From Cypionkella sp. (lineage in GTDB: Bacteria; Pseudomonadota; Alphaproteobacteria; Rhodobacterales; Rhodobacteraceae), in the NCBI GenBank assembly GCA_018063485.1, contig JAGPBG010000006.1:1-17724 (forward strand): DNA of 17,724 nt, written 5' to 3'. A program made the position numbers and the translations under genes. How positions within the stretch are numbered: the first letter of the stretch is position 1; every line of letters begins with the position of its first letter. The notes beneath the pieces are model-generated. The model was given only the letters and a program-made list of their open reading frames with translations, searched no databases and was not told the DNA's origin. This document shows, piece after piece, positions 6,890 through 15,402 of the stretch.

Positions 6890-9800
6890 TTAGCCGATTT
6901 CGGCCAAACGCTTCAACGCCGCTTGCAGCTTGGCGGCTTCATCCTCGCGGGCATCCAGATTGGCGCGGGCCTCAATCACCACGTCTTCGGGGGCAGACGC
7001 CACAAAATTGGGGTTGTTGATCCGGCTCTTGAGGCCGCCGATTTCTTTGGCCAACTTGTCCATCGCCTTGGTCAGGCGGGCTTTTTCTTCGGCAATGTCG
7101 ATCAGGCCTGCCAGCGGGATGGCAAAGGCGGCACCGTCAACGGCGATGGAAATGCTGCCCTTGGGGGCGGGGCCTTCGGTCAGGGTTTCCACGCGGGCAA
7201 GGCGTTTGATGATCGCCGCATTTTCGGCCCAGTCCTTGCGTGCATTGTCGTCCAGCGCGGTTGCCACCATGTCGACCTTGAGGCCAGCCGGAACGTGAAC
7301 CTGCGTTCGGGCCGAGCGGATTTCTTCGATCAGCGAGATGACCCAGCTCATGGTTCCTTCGCTTGGAACATCGTGCAGGCCAGGGTCATATGTCGGCCAA
7401 TCGGTATGGACCAACAGCTTGGCACGGGTGCCCGTGGTGGACCACAATTCCTCGGTGATGAAAGGCATGATCGGGTGCAGCATGATCATGCACTGATCCA
7501 ACACCCAAGCCATTGTCGCGCGGGTCTCGGTGGCTTCGGGGCCGTCAAACAGGGGTTTGGCGAATTCCACATACCAGTCGCACACCTGACCCCAGACGAA
7601 TTTATACAGCGCGTCGGCGGCGTTATCAAAACGGTAGTCTTTCAGGGCTTCATCAACATTGCGCAGGGTCTTGACGGTTTCGGCAAGGATCCATTTGTTG
7701 ACCTTGGCGTTCGGTTTGGGCGCGGAGCCGGTCTTGTGGCCTTCCCAAACCCCGTTCATTTCTGCGAAGCGGCAGGCGTTCCAGAGCTTGGTGCCAAAGT
7801 TGCGATAGCCGGCGATGCGGGCGGTGTCGAGTTTCAGCACACCGCCAAGGCTCGCCATGGCAGCATTGGAAAACCGCAGCGCGTCGGCTCCGAATTCGTC
7901 AATGATCTCCAACGGGTCGATGACATTGCCAAGGCTCTTGGACATCTTCTTGCCCTTGGCGTCACGCACAAGCCCGTGCAGATAGACGGTTTTGAACGGC
8001 ACTTCACCCACCACGGCAAGCTGCATCATCATCATGCGGGCGACCCAGAAGAAGATGATATCGGCCCCGGTGATCAGGGTCGAGGTGGGGAAATATTTTG
8101 CCAGTTCAGGGGTTTGCTCGGGCCAGCCAAGGGTGCCGATCGGCCAGAGGCCGGAGGAGAACCAGGTGTCAAGCACGTCGGGGTCGCGCCAGACGGGGTA
8201 GGTCAGATGCGTCGGGTCCTGGCTGATGGCGTAATCGGCCAAAGACGATGCCAGGGCCGTTACCGCCGCATGGCGATCCGCCACTTCCACAATGCGTGCC
8301 GCGTTCAAAGGGTGCGGCAGGGAGGCAAGATCGTCACGAAACTGCTCGGCCACAGCGTTAATCTCGGATGCGCAATGGAAGGTTGCCTCGCGGTCGATAT
8401 GGCCACCGTCACCGAGAACGCGCAGGATCTCAACCTCGTCCAGAGCGTTGTCGCCTTCGTCATCGACAAAATTCCTGGCGTCGAGGTTCAGGCCATACCA
8501 AACCGGAATCTGATGCCCCCACCACAACTGGCGCGAGATGCACCAAGGCTCGATATTCTCCAGCCAATGGAAATAGGTCTTTTCGCCAGACTCGGGGATA
8601 ATCCGCGTCGCCCCCGAGCGCACAGCCTCCAGGGCCGGGCCGACGATCTTGGCGGTATCAACAAACCACTGGTCGGTCAGCATCGGCTCGATCACCACCT
8701 TCGAGCGGTCGCCAAACGGCTGCATGATCTTCTTCGCCTCGACAAACGGCTCACGCGTCAGGTGTTCGCTGCCGGTTTCGGGGTCGATTTCGCTATGCAA
8801 GGTGGACACGCAAAGGCCAAGCGCGTTGATATCGGCCACCACCTGTTTGCGGGCCTCGAACCGATCAAGGCCGCGGTATTTCTCGGGCACAAGGTTCAGC
8901 GCATCGACCTCATTCTCATCGGTGGGCGCGCCTGCGGCGATCTTACGTGCGCGGATCACAGCCTCGGCATAAGGCGCACCATCGGCCCGCATCGCGCCGC
9001 GCGTGTCCATCAAACGATAACAGGGCAGGGTGTTGCGCTTGGCCACGGCATAATCGTTGAAATCATGCGCTCCGGTGATCTTCACCGCACCAGACCCAAA
9101 GGCCGGATCAGGATATTCATCGGTGATGATCGGGATCAGGCGATCACAAAGCGGCAGATGCACCATCTTGCCGACAATCGGCGCATAGCGCGCATCCGAC
9201 GGATGCACCGCCACCGCGCCATCGCCTAGCATGGTTTCAGGCCGCGTCGTGGCGATGGAGATGTAGTTGCGCGTCTCACGCAAGATCACCGTGCCGTCTT
9301 CATCTTTCTCAATATATTCATAGCTTTGCTTGTCGGCCAGAATATATTTGAAATGCCACATGTGGCCTGCAACTTCGATATTCTCGACCTCAAGATCGGA
9401 AATCGCGGTCTCAAAATGCGGATCCCAGTTGACCAGACGCTTGCCGCGATAGATCAGGCCCTTGTTGTACATATCCACGAAAACCTTGATCACGGCGTCG
9501 TGGAAATTGCCCGCCTCACCGTCCGGCGCCCCCGGCGCACCCGACATGGTAAACGCCTCACGGTCCCAATCGCAAGATGCCCCCAGCCGCTGCAACTGCC
9601 CGATGATGGTGCCGCGCGATGCAACCTTTTGCTGCCAGACGCGGGCCAGAAACGCCTCACGCCCCATCTCGCGGCGGCTGGGTTCCTGGTGCTGGGCCAT
9701 GTCCCGTTCGGTCACCATCTGGGTCGCAATCCCGGCGTGATCGGTGCCCACCTGCCAAAGCGTGTCATGTCCCTGCATCCGGTGCCAGCGCACCAGAATA

Positions 9801-9985
9801 TCTTGCAAGGTGTTGTTGAACGCATGGCCCATGTGCAAGGATCCGGTCACATTCGGCGGCGGGATCATCACCGAAAACGCCTCAGCCCCCGGCACCGCAT
9901 TGGCGCCGGCCGCACCCACCTTGCGCTCAATCCACAGCTTGGAAATCCGGGCCTCGGCCTCAGCTGCGTTGAAGGTCTTTTCCAT
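6890..9985 (-). CDS. valS: Valyl-tRNA synthetase
   Basis: A 1031-residue class I aminoacyl-tRNA synthetase that charges tRNA-Val and edits mischarged threonine. Visible motifs: [15 protein letters not shown] (HIGH-type HMGH at 51-54), the CP1 editing domain with [18 protein letters not shown] (about 246-262), [26 protein letters not shown], and KMSKS at 680-684. An anticodon-binding domain and a C-terminal coiled-coil arm (about 955-1031) complete it. It is longer than the about 950-residue E. coli enzyme, mainly through an acidic insertion at about 500-598. ATG 9985 is chosen because the protein then begins [13 protein letters not shown], with GGGG 9 nt upstream; ATG 9994 is an alternative. 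It is an essential housekeeping gene, apparently transcribed alone. Confidence 0.98.
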   Translation of the reverse strand: MEKTFNAAEAEARISKLWIERKVGAAGANAVPGAEAFSVMIPPPNVTGSLHMGHAFNNTLQDILVRWHRMQGHDTLWQVGTDHAGIATQMVTERDMAQHQEPSRREMGREAFLARVWQQKVASRGTIIGQLQRLGASCDWDREAFTMSGAPGAPDGEAGNFHDAVIKVFVDMYNKGLIYRGKRLVNWDPHFETAISDLEVENIEVAGHMWHFKYILADKQSYEYIEKDEDGTVILRETRNYISIATTRPETMLGDGAVAVHPSDARYAPIVGKMVHLPLCDRLIPIITDEYPDPAFGSGAVKITGAHDFNDYAVAKRNTLPCYRLMDTRGAMRADGAPYAEAVIRARKIAAGAPTDENEVDALNLVPEKYRGLDRFEARKQVVADINALGLCVSTLHSEIDPETGSEHLTREPFVEAKKIMQPFGDRSKVVIEPMLTDQWFVDTAKIVGPALEAVRSGATRIIPESGEKTYFHWLENIEPWCISRQLWWGHQIPVWYGLNLDARNFVDDEGDNALDEVEILRVLGDGGHIDREATFHCASEINAVAEQFRDDLASLPHPLNAARIVEVADRHAAVTALASSLADYAISQDPTHLTYPVWRDPDVLDTWFSSGLWPIGTLGWPEQTPELAKYFPTSTLITGADIIFFWVARMMMMQLAVVGEVPFKTVYLHGLVRDAKGKKMSKSLGNVIDPLEIIDEFGADALRFSNAAMASLGGVLKLDTARIAGYRNFGTKLWNACRFAEMNGVWEGHKTGSAPKPNAKVNKWILAETVKTLRNVDEALKDYRFDNAADALYKFVWGQVCDWYVEFAKPLFDGPEATETRATMAWVLDQCMIMLHPIMPFITEELWSTTGTRAKLLVHTDWPTYDPGLHDVPSEGTMSWVISLIEEIRSARTQVHVPAGLKVDMVATALDDNARKDWAENAAIIKRLARVETLTEGPAPKGSISIAVDGAAFAIPLAGLIDIAEEKARLTKAMDKLAKEIGGLKSRINNPNFVASAPEDVVIEARANLDAREDEAAKLQAALKRLAEIG

Positions 9986-10172
9986 AGCCTGCATCCCCAA
10001 ATTTTGCTGCTTTCTAGCCAATCGCGCCCCAAAGGCCAAGCACCTGATCTTTCATCTGTCCTTAAATATCCATCTTCCGTCGCCATAGCAAAAAACCACG
10101 CTGCAAGCCGGTCCGCGCCAGCGCGGGCGCGCGCCCTCGATGGGGGCAAGCCCGCTCACCTTGGCGTGTCAT

Positions 10173-10196
10173 CCCATCAGACGGCCCATCAGACGG
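10173..10196. repeat. 12-bp perfect tandem duplication across the end of the Lrp gene
   Basis: CCCATCAGACGG occurs twice without a gap (10173-10184 and 10185-10196). The right copy contains the TGA stop (10189-10191, minus strand) and last codons of the Lrp-family gene. This looks like a recent slippage duplication of the gene end; no function is evident. Confidence 0.8.
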
Positions 10197-10620
10197 CGCG
10201 ATCCAGCCTTGTGGACAGATGGATCAGGCTTTCCGATGATTTAACCCCTGTCAGCGCACCGATCTGATCCAGCACCTGATCCAGCAATTGGGTATTTGGC
10301 GCCGCAATCTGCAGCAAAAGATCGAACCGACCCGAGGTGGTAAACACCCGCTCCACCTCGCCAATGGCTTTCAGACGGGTCAGGATCGCCGCCTGAGAAC
10401 GTGGCTCGATTGTCAACAAGACACTGGCGCGCAAGCGGCCCTGGCGCGCAGCCTCGCCCAGTTTCAAAGTATAGCCCGCGATTACACCAGAGCTTTCCAG
10501 CCGTTCCAGCCGGGCCTGGATGGTTGAACGCGCCACCTTCAATCGGCGCGCCAGAGTTGCCACCGACATCCGCGCATCGGCTCCGAGCAAGGTCAGAATG
10601 GTTCGATCGAGGTCATCCAT
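10189..10620 (-). CDS. Lrp/AsnC-family transcriptional regulator
   Basis: A 143-residue regulator. An N-terminal winged helix-turn-helix (MDDLDRTILTLLGADARMS, then VATLARRLKVARSTIQARLERLE) is followed by a RAM ligand-binding domain (about 62-140) with the FTTSGRFDLLLQI strand pattern. An ATG at 10644 is in frame, but ATG 10620 is preferred: AAAGGA lies about 10 nt upstream, and the upstream ATG overlaps a perfect TATAAT box. It is divergent from the ornithine decarboxylase gene, with 212 bp between starts. By analogy with other divergently placed Lrp-type genes, it probably responds to an amino acid and controls the decarboxylase and itself. Which ligand it binds cannot be read from the sequence. 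Confidence 0.93.
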   Translation of the reverse strand: MDDLDRTILTLLGADARMSVATLARRLKVARSTIQARLERLESSGVIAGYTLKLGEAARQGRLRASVLLTIEPRSQAAILTRLKAIGEVERVFTTSGRFDLLLQIAAPNTQLLDQVLDQIGALTGVKSSESLIHLSTRLDRAV

Positions 10621-10642
10621 GCAGTATGTATCCTTTTTCGTC

Positions 10643-10648
10643 ATTATA
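10643..10648 (-). promoter_or_regulatory. Consensus -10 box for the Lrp-family gene
   Basis: TATAAT on the minus strand, in the context TTCGTTATAATGACG. It would start transcription at about 10636, leaving a short leader with the AAAGGA site before ATG 10620. No good -35 is visible, so the promoter may need an activator or be autoregulated. It also argues against the upstream ATG at 10644, which overlaps the box. Confidence 0.5.
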
Positions 10649-10689
10649 ACGAAGTTTTCCGGCAGTTATATGGTTTTGTTCGGTGAAGT

Positions 10690-10832
10690 TGTGCCCCATA
10701 TGCGGCATCCTAGTTGCAGGAAAAGGGCGGCTCATACGCACCTGGCCTGGTTGGAAAAACCATGCAGGTGTCTTGATGTCCATGAAAGGCAACGGGAGGA
10801 CTTGCATCTTGTTGGCAGAAAGGATCACGCCG
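10690..10832 (+). promoter_or_regulatory. Structured 5' leader of the ornithine decarboxylase gene, possible speF-type element
   Basis: A leader of at least 140 nt precedes the decarboxylase. It contains a strong hairpin: CACCTG (10739-10744) pairs with CAGGTG (10765-10770), with inner stem TGGTT / AACCA (10748-10752 with 10758-10762) and a GGAAA loop. A weaker stem, GTCC (10778-10781) with GGAC (10798-10801), follows closer to the ribosome site AAAGGA. Alphaproteobacterial ornithine decarboxylase genes are known to carry the conserved speF leader RNA. I cannot confirm the speF consensus by eye, so this is a positional and structural suggestion. Confidence 0.4.
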
Positions 10833-11978
10833 ATGGGACTGTCCAAATCAATCTGGACCAATCCGACCGAGTTTCTTCGCAATCAGCAACCGGAAAACCC
10901 GGTGCTGTTTTTTGAGCCCACGGCCGTGCAGGCGGTGGCGCGCCGGTTCCTTGAGGGATTTCCGGGGCTGGTGACCTATGCCGTCAAATCCAACCCCGGT
11001 GAGGAAGTGATCGAAAATCTGATCGCGGCTGGCATCAAGGGTTTTGATTGCGCCTCGCCCTTCGAGATTGATCTTATCCGCCGTCTGGCCCCCGATGCGG
11101 CCATTCACTACAACAACCCGGTGCGCAGCCGTGCCGAGATTGCCCATTCGGTCGGGCGCAAGGTGAAATCCTATTCGGTGGATTCCGCCAGCGAATTGGC
11201 CAAGCTGATTGAAATGGTTCCGCCCGAAAATTGCGAAATTTCCGTGCGCTTCAAACTGCCGGTGGCAGGGGCAGCTTATAACTTCGGAGCGAAATTCGGG
11301 GCCACAGCCGAAGCTGCGGTTGGCCTGTTGAAAACCGTGGCAGCGGCTGGGTTTATTGCGTCAATCACTTTCCACCCTGGCACGCAATGTACCGATCCTG
11401 CGGCCTGGGCTGCGTATATCCGTGAAGCTGCGGTGATCGCGCGCAAGGCGGGGGTCAAGATTGCAAGGCTGAATGTGGGCGGGGGCTTTCCAAACCACCG
11501 CGCCGTGGGCGTTCTGCCGCAGTTGGAGGCGACCTTTGCCACGATCAACCGAGTGGCAACCGAGGCCTTCGGAGCGGACCGTCCGGCACTGATCTGCGAG
11601 CCGGGGCGCGCGCTGTGCGGTGATGCCTTTACGCTGGCCGCACGGGTCAAAGCGGTGCGCGATGATATGCATGTGTTTCTGAACGACGGGCTCTATGGTT
11701 CGCTGTTCGAACTGGGGCAGGTGGGCATCATTGACCGCATCGAAGTGATCTCGCCCGAGGGGCAGCGGCGCACCGGCCCGATCTTGCCGCGCATCTGCTT
11801 TGGGCCGACCTGCGATTCGGTTGATCGCCTGCCGGGTGATCTGCCTTTCCCCGACGATATTGCCGAGGGAGATTATGTGATCATCCATGGGATGGGGGCC
11901 TACTCCACTGTGACCAATAGCCGTTTCAACGGCTTTGGCGAACTTGGCATGGCGACGGTTCTGTCACAAAACCTCTGA
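10833..11978 (+). CDS. Ornithine decarboxylase, fold-type III PLP enzyme
   Basis: A 381-residue cytosolic enzyme that decarboxylates ornithine (possibly also lysine) to make putrescine, the entry to polyamine synthesis. PLP lysine K52 sits in TYAVKSNP. H181 in HPGTQ stacks on the cofactor, GGGFPN (216-221) and EPGR (256-259) bind its phosphate, and the catalytic cysteine C327 is in GPTCDSVD. MGAYS near the C-terminus supplies the tyrosine. The length suits the eukaryote-like ODC group rather than the large SpeC type. The frame is open to a GTG at 10683, but ATG 10833 has AAAGGA 8 nt upstream and gives the usual N-terminus. It is divergent from the Lrp-family gene, its likely regulator. Confidence 0.93.
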   Translation: MGLSKSIWTNPTEFLRNQQPENPVLFFEPTAVQAVARRFLEGFPGLVTYAVKSNPGEEVIENLIAAGIKGFDCASPFEIDLIRRLAPDAAIHYNNPVRSRAEIAHSVGRKVKSYSVDSASELAKLIEMVPPENCEISVRFKLPVAGAAYNFGAKFGATAEAAVGLLKTVAAAGFIASITFHPGTQCTDPAAWAAYIREAAVIARKAGVKIARLNVGGGFPNHRAVGVLPQLEATFATINRVATEAFGADRPALICEPGRALCGDAFTLAARVKAVRDDMHVFLNDGLYGSLFELGQVGIIDRIEVISPEGQRRTGPILPRICFGPTCDSVDRLPGDLPFPDDIAEGDYVIIHGMGAYSTVTNSRFNGFGELGMATVLSQNL

Positions 11979-11995
11979 GCACCCGCAGATTCTTG

Positions 11996-12028
11996 CGCCG
12001 CCGACTGGACCAAATCCTGTCGGCGGCG
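11996..12028 (+). terminator. Strong hairpin after the ornithine decarboxylase gene
   Basis: CGCCGCCGAC (11996-12005) pairs perfectly over 10 bp with GTCGGCGGCG (12019-12028), with a 13-nt loop, 17 nt after the stop. No T-run follows, so it is either a T-poor terminator or a 3'-end protecting structure. Confidence 0.5.
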
Positions 12029-12033
12029 TAGCC

Positions 12034-12054
12034 TTGCCCCGGTATCTGGGGCAA
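12034..12054 (+). terminator. Second perfect hairpin in the same gap
   Basis: TTGCCCC (12034-12040) pairs perfectly with GGGGCAA (12048-12054) around the 7-nt loop GGTATCT. It lies 5 nt after the first hairpin and also lacks a T-run. Together they make up most of the space before the DUF2235 gene. Confidence 0.4.
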
Positions 12055-12202
12055 CAGGTGATGGTAGCGAAAGCGGAAAACGCAGTTTGGCACGCAGCCG
12101 CCTTGCGCAAGGGGGTGGGCGCTGTCGTTCTTTGATCGCCTCAAGCTGTGGTGGCACGGAAAACCTGCCGCCACCCAACCCGCTGCTGGTCCGATCGAAG
12201 GG

Positions 12203-13195
12203 GTGCAGCGCGGGAGGGTGGATCATGTCATCATCCTCGATGGCACGATGTCAACGCTTGCCCAGGGCCAGGAGGGCAATGCGGGTCTGCTCTACCAATT
12301 GCTGACCGAACAGGGTCGCAAGACGGATATGACGGTCTATTATGAGCAAGGCCTGCAATGGGAAGGCTGGCGGCACGGGATGGATATCGTCTTGGGACGT
12401 GGCATCAATCGCCAGATCCGCCGCGCCTACGGGTGGCTGGCCAGCCACTACCGCGAGGGCGACCGGATCTTTCTTTTCGGCTATTCACGAGGAGGTTATG
12501 CGGTGCGCTCCTTGGCCGGAGTGATCGACCGGGTGGGCCTGCTCAAGCGCGAACATGCCACCGAGCGCGGCGTGCGACTGTGCTACCGGCACTACCAGAA
12601 CAATCCTGAAAGCACCTCTTCCCGGGCTTTTTCCCGCCGCTTTTGCCATGCGGACGCGCCGGTGCAGATGGTGGGAGCCTGGGATACGGTCAAAGCCCTG
12701 GGTCTGCGGTTGCCGTTTTTCTGGATGCTCGGCGGCCAACATGATTTTCACAGCCATCAGTTGGGCCGCTCGATCAAGCACGGATTTCATGCCCTGGCGA
12801 TCAATGAAACCAGAGTTGCCTTTGCGCCGGTGCTATGGGAATGCCCGAAAGGGTGTGAGATCACTGTCGAGCAAGTGTGGTTTCGCGGCGCTCATGCCGA
12901 TATTGGCGGCAATATCGGGGATTTTGCAGCGGCCCGGCCCTTGGCCAACATTCCGCTGGTCTGGATGTTGGGCCGCGCCGAAACGGTGGGGCTGTCGTTG
13001 CCTCGGGGCTGGCAAGCACGCTACCCTTGCGATCCGATGGCACCCATGGTTGGCACGGTGCGTGGCTTTGGGCTGTTCTTTCTTTTGCGCCGCAAACGTC
13101 TGATCGGGCTTGATCCATCTGAATCCATCCATCCCTCTGCCGCTGTCCCGCGCGGCTACCGCTGGCGCAAATGGCCGTTGATTCGCCGGTTGTAG
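12203..13195 (+). CDS. DUF2235 alpha/beta-hydrolase-like protein
   Basis: At least 330 residues of the DUF2235 family, the fold also found in T6SS Tle1 phospholipases. Motifs: HVIILDGTMSTL (nucleotide- or metal-like N-terminal strand), the nucleophile elbow GYSRGG with S95, WDTVKALGLRLP (D161), and FRGAHADIGGNIGD (H231), which would complete a Ser-Asp-His triad. No signal peptide, and no T6SS genes nearby, so this is likely a stand-alone cytosolic hydrolase; the substrate is unknown. The start is uncertain. GTG 12203 is the first conventional start, but its ribosome site is poor. The frame is open upstream to a stop at 12065, and CTG 12122 would add SFFDRLKLWWHGKP with a strong AAGGGGGT site. 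Confidence 0.88.
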   Translation: MQRGRVDHVIILDGTMSTLAQGQEGNAGLLYQLLTEQGRKTDMTVYYEQGLQWEGWRHGMDIVLGRGINRQIRRAYGWLASHYREGDRIFLFGYSRGGYAVRSLAGVIDRVGLLKREHATERGVRLCYRHYQNNPESTSSRAFSRRFCHADAPVQMVGAWDTVKALGLRLPFFWMLGGQHDFHSHQLGRSIKHGFHALAINETRVAFAPVLWECPKGCEITVEQVWFRGAHADIGGNIGDFAAARPLANIPLVWMLGRAETVGLSLPRGWQARYPCDPMAPMVGTVRGFGLFFLLRRKRLIGLDPSESIHPSAAVPRGYRWRKWPLIRRL

Positions 13196-13259
13196 CGGCA
13201 TTTATCCGCATCGCCCAACCGCCGCGCAAGTCTTGCTGCCATGTTTGGGCAAACGCCAG

Positions 13260-13997
13260 TTACTGGCCGCGCAGGGTGGCATAGGCCCAGACCAGCCCGA
13301 TCAGGACCGGTTGGTGGATCAGATAGATCGGCAAGCTGTGGCGTCCGGGCCAGCCAATGCGCGACAGGATCGGTGCAGGCCCAGGCGGCCAGCGCGCGAG
13401 CCTTGCCCATAAATCAACGGTTTGGCCGATCTTTCCAACGGCCACTCCATAAAGAAAGGTTCCGAACCAAGGGAATAAAGGCTCAAAATCGACGGTCATG
13501 GCGGGCAGGGTGCCCAGACCGGTGAACCGCAACCATGCTGCGTTGAAGATTTCCCCAGGCAGCAGCCAGCCTCCGGCAAAGATCGCCGTGGCGAGAATCG
13601 CAATCAGCGGGCCGGGAAGGCGTAACACCAAAAGGCCCAGCAGGCTGTAAACTGCGATGGCATGCAAGATACCGAAATAGATGTAGTAATCGGGCATGGC
13701 CAGCCAGGTTGCCAGTGTTACCAGGGCCGCTGCTCCGATGATCTTGACAAACCGGCGCCAGAACGCGGGCCAACGGATGCCGGACCCATGCGCCAACCAA
13801 AGGCCAAGCCCGGCCAAAAAGATGAAGCTGCCCGCGACAATGCGGGCGTGAAAATAAAATACCGTGCTGCCGGCATAACTTGCCGGCAATATGCCGAACA
13901 TCAGCAGATCATAGCTCAGATGAAATGCCACCATCCCCAGCAGCGCCAGGCTGCGGGCAAGGTCCAGAAGCAACAGACGCGGGGCTTGGGCTTTCAT
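13260..13997 (-). CDS. DUF1624 / HGSNAT-like multi-pass membrane protein
   Basis: A 245-residue integral membrane protein with about seven hydrophobic helices. The N-terminus RLLLLDLARSLALLGMVAFHLSYDL matches the DUF1624 (heparan-alpha-glucosaminide N-acetyltransferase catalytic-like) signature, with H26 and D30 conserved. A second family feature is RHSLPIYLIHQPVLIGL near the C-terminus, as in membrane acyltransferases. The family may transfer acetyl groups to sugars at the membrane, but bacterial members are uncharacterised. The start at 13997 fits the family, although no clear ribosome site precedes it. It lies 42 nt after the gltA stop, beyond a terminator hairpin, and converges with the DUF2235 gene. 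Confidence 0.88.
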   Translation of the reverse strand: MKAQAPRLLLLDLARSLALLGMVAFHLSYDLLMFGILPASYAGSTVFYFHARIVAGSFIFLAGLGLWLAHGSGIRWPAFWRRFVKIIGAAALVTLATWLAMPDYYIYFGILHAIAVYSLLGLLVLRLPGPLIAILATAIFAGGWLLPGEIFNAAWLRFTGLGTLPAMTVDFEPLFPWFGTFLYGVAVGKIGQTVDLWARLARWPPGPAPILSRIGWPGRHSLPIYLIHQPVLIGLVWAYATLRGQ

Positions 13998-14010
13998 GGC
14001 GTCGAGAAAC

Positions 14011-14034
14011 AGGGCGGCCGATCAGGCCGCCCCT
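14011..14034 (-). terminator. Intrinsic terminator of gltA
   Basis: On the minus strand GGGCGGCC-TGATC-GGCCGCCC (14032 to 14012) forms an 8-bp GC-rich stem with a 5-nt loop, followed by TGTTTCT. It starts 7 nt after the gltA stop and ends shortly before the DUF1624 start, so readthrough or a promoter inside would be needed to express that gene. Confidence 0.75.
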
Positions 14035-14039
14035 GATTT

Positions 14040-15335
14040 CTAGCGATGCTTCACATTGACATAATTGCGGGTCTTCTCGCCGATATAGAGCTGACGCGGG
14101 CGGCCGATCTTTTGATTTTTCTCGGCAATCATCTCTTTCCACTGTGCGATCCAGCCCACAGTGCGCGAAATCGCAAAGATCGGCGTGAACATCGAGGTGG
14201 GGAAACCCATCGCATCGAGGATGATTCCCGAATAGAAATCGACGTTGGGATAGAGCTTTTTCGAGATGAAATACTCATCTTGCAAGGCGATCCGTTCCAA
14301 CTCTTTGGCAACCTGAAGCGTGGGGTTGTTGTGGATACCCAACAGCTCCAGCACCTCATCAGCGGATTCCTTCAGCACGGTCGCGCGCGGATCGAAGTTC
14401 TTGTAGACGCGGTGGCCAAAGCCCATCAGGCGGAAGCCGGAGTCTTTGTCTTTGGCCTTGGCGATATATTCGGGGATGCGGTCCACCGTGCCAATTTCGC
14501 GCAGCATTTCAAGGCAGGCCTGATTGGCCCCGCCATGTGCCGGGCCCCAGAGGCAGGCGATTCCGGCGGCGATACAGGCAAAGGGATTGGCCCCGGATGA
14601 ACCCGCCAGCCGCACGGTCGAGGTGGAGGCGTTTTGCTCATGATCGGCGTGCAGCATCATGATCCGGTCAAGCGCCTTGGCCAGAATCGGGTTTACGACG
14701 TATTCTTCAGCCGGAACCGAAAAACACATGTGCAAGAAGTTGCCCGCATAATCGAGGCTGTTCTTGGGATAAACGAAGGGCTGACCGATCGAGTATTTAT
14801 AGGCCATGGCCGCGATGGTCGGCAGTTTCGCAACCATGCGGATCGCAGCCACTTCGCGCTGCCATTCGTCGTTTATGTCCAGACTGTCATGGTAGAAGGC
14901 AGACATCGCGCCGACCACGCCGACCATGGTTGCCATCGGGTGGCTGTCGCGCCGGAAACCGCGAAAGAAGTTATGCAATTGCTCGTGTACCATCGTGTGC
15001 CGGGATACGCGGCTTTCGAAATCGGCCAGTTGTGTGGCGGTCGGCAATTCGCCGTAAAGCAGCAGAAAACACACTTCAAGATGGGTGGATTGGTCGGCCA
15101 ACTGCTCGATCGGGTAGCCGCGATAGAGTAATTCGCCCTTGTCGCCATCAATGAAGGTGATCGAGCTTTCGCAGGCGGCGGTCGATGTGAAGCCGGGATC
15201 ATAGGTGAAAACATCCGCTTCCGCGTAGAGTTTGCGGATATCGACCACATCTGGCCCCATGGTTGGGGAATGAATCGGCAGATCATAGCTCTTGCCGTCA
15301 AGGTTCAGCGTCGCGGATCTTTTGGTCTCGGTCAT
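14040..15335 (-). CDS. gltA: Citrate synthase
   Basis: A 431-residue type II (hexameric, Gram-negative type) citrate synthase that joins oxaloacetate and acetyl-CoA at the entry of the TCA cycle. Catalytic residues are H267 in [10 protein letters not shown]308 in [13 protein letters not shown] and D366 in NVDFYSG, closely matching the E. coli spacing. The N-terminal beta domain ([14 protein letters not shown], then [18 protein letters not shown]) is present. The frame extends to 15368, but ATG 15335 gives the family-like start [10 protein letters not shown] with GGGGA 6 nt upstream; ATG 15338 is equally close. It lies 67 nt after gltX on the same strand and may share its transcript. Confidence 0.98.
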   Translation of the reverse strand: MTETKRSATLNLDGKSYDLPIHSPTMGPDVVDIRKLYAEADVFTYDPGFTSTAACESSITFIDGDKGELLYRGYPIEQLADQSTHLEVCFLLLYGELPTATQLADFESRVSRHTMVHEQLHNFFRGFRRDSHPMATMVGVVGAMSAFYHDSLDINDEWQREVAAIRMVAKLPTIAAMAYKYSIGQPFVYPKNSLDYAGNFLHMCFSVPAEEYVVNPILAKALDRIMMLHADHEQNASTSTVRLAGSSGANPFACIAAGIACLWGPAHGGANQACLEMLREIGTVDRIPEYIAKAKDKDSGFRLMGFGHRVYKNFDPRATVLKESADEVLELLGIHNNPTLQVAKELERIALQDEYFISKKLYPNVDFYSGIILDAMGFPTSMFTPIFAISRTVGWIAQWKEMIAEKNQKIGRPRQLYIGEKTRNYVNVKHR

Positions 15336-15402
15336 CATGCGTCCCCAGTTGTGGCGGCCACCCGGCAAGGGCAGCGGTTCAGTTCAGGCCCGTCGGCGTA
15401 AA

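Noticed and set aside
6878..9229. 783-codon open frame on the plus strand opposite valS
   Set aside because: It is entirely antisense to a well-supported valS, has no recognisable domain and a composition rich in Gly/His/Arg typical of a mirror frame of a GC-rich gene.
10090..10126. Terminator after the Lrp-family gene (CCGCG-CTGG-CGCGG stem and a T6 run on the minus strand)
   Set aside because: The T-run is about 17 nt from the stem, too far for an intrinsic terminator, and the stem lies in generally GC-rich sequence.
10683..10832. 50-residue N-terminal extension of the ornithine decarboxylase starting at GTG, containing CPIC
   Set aside because: No good ribosome site, not typical of the family, and overlapping a folded leader; ATG 10833 with AAAGGA is far better.
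13213..13250. Hairpin between the convergent DUF2235 and DUF1624 genes (GCCCAA / TTGGGC)
   Set aside because: Only 6 bp with a 26-nt loop and no T-run on either strand.
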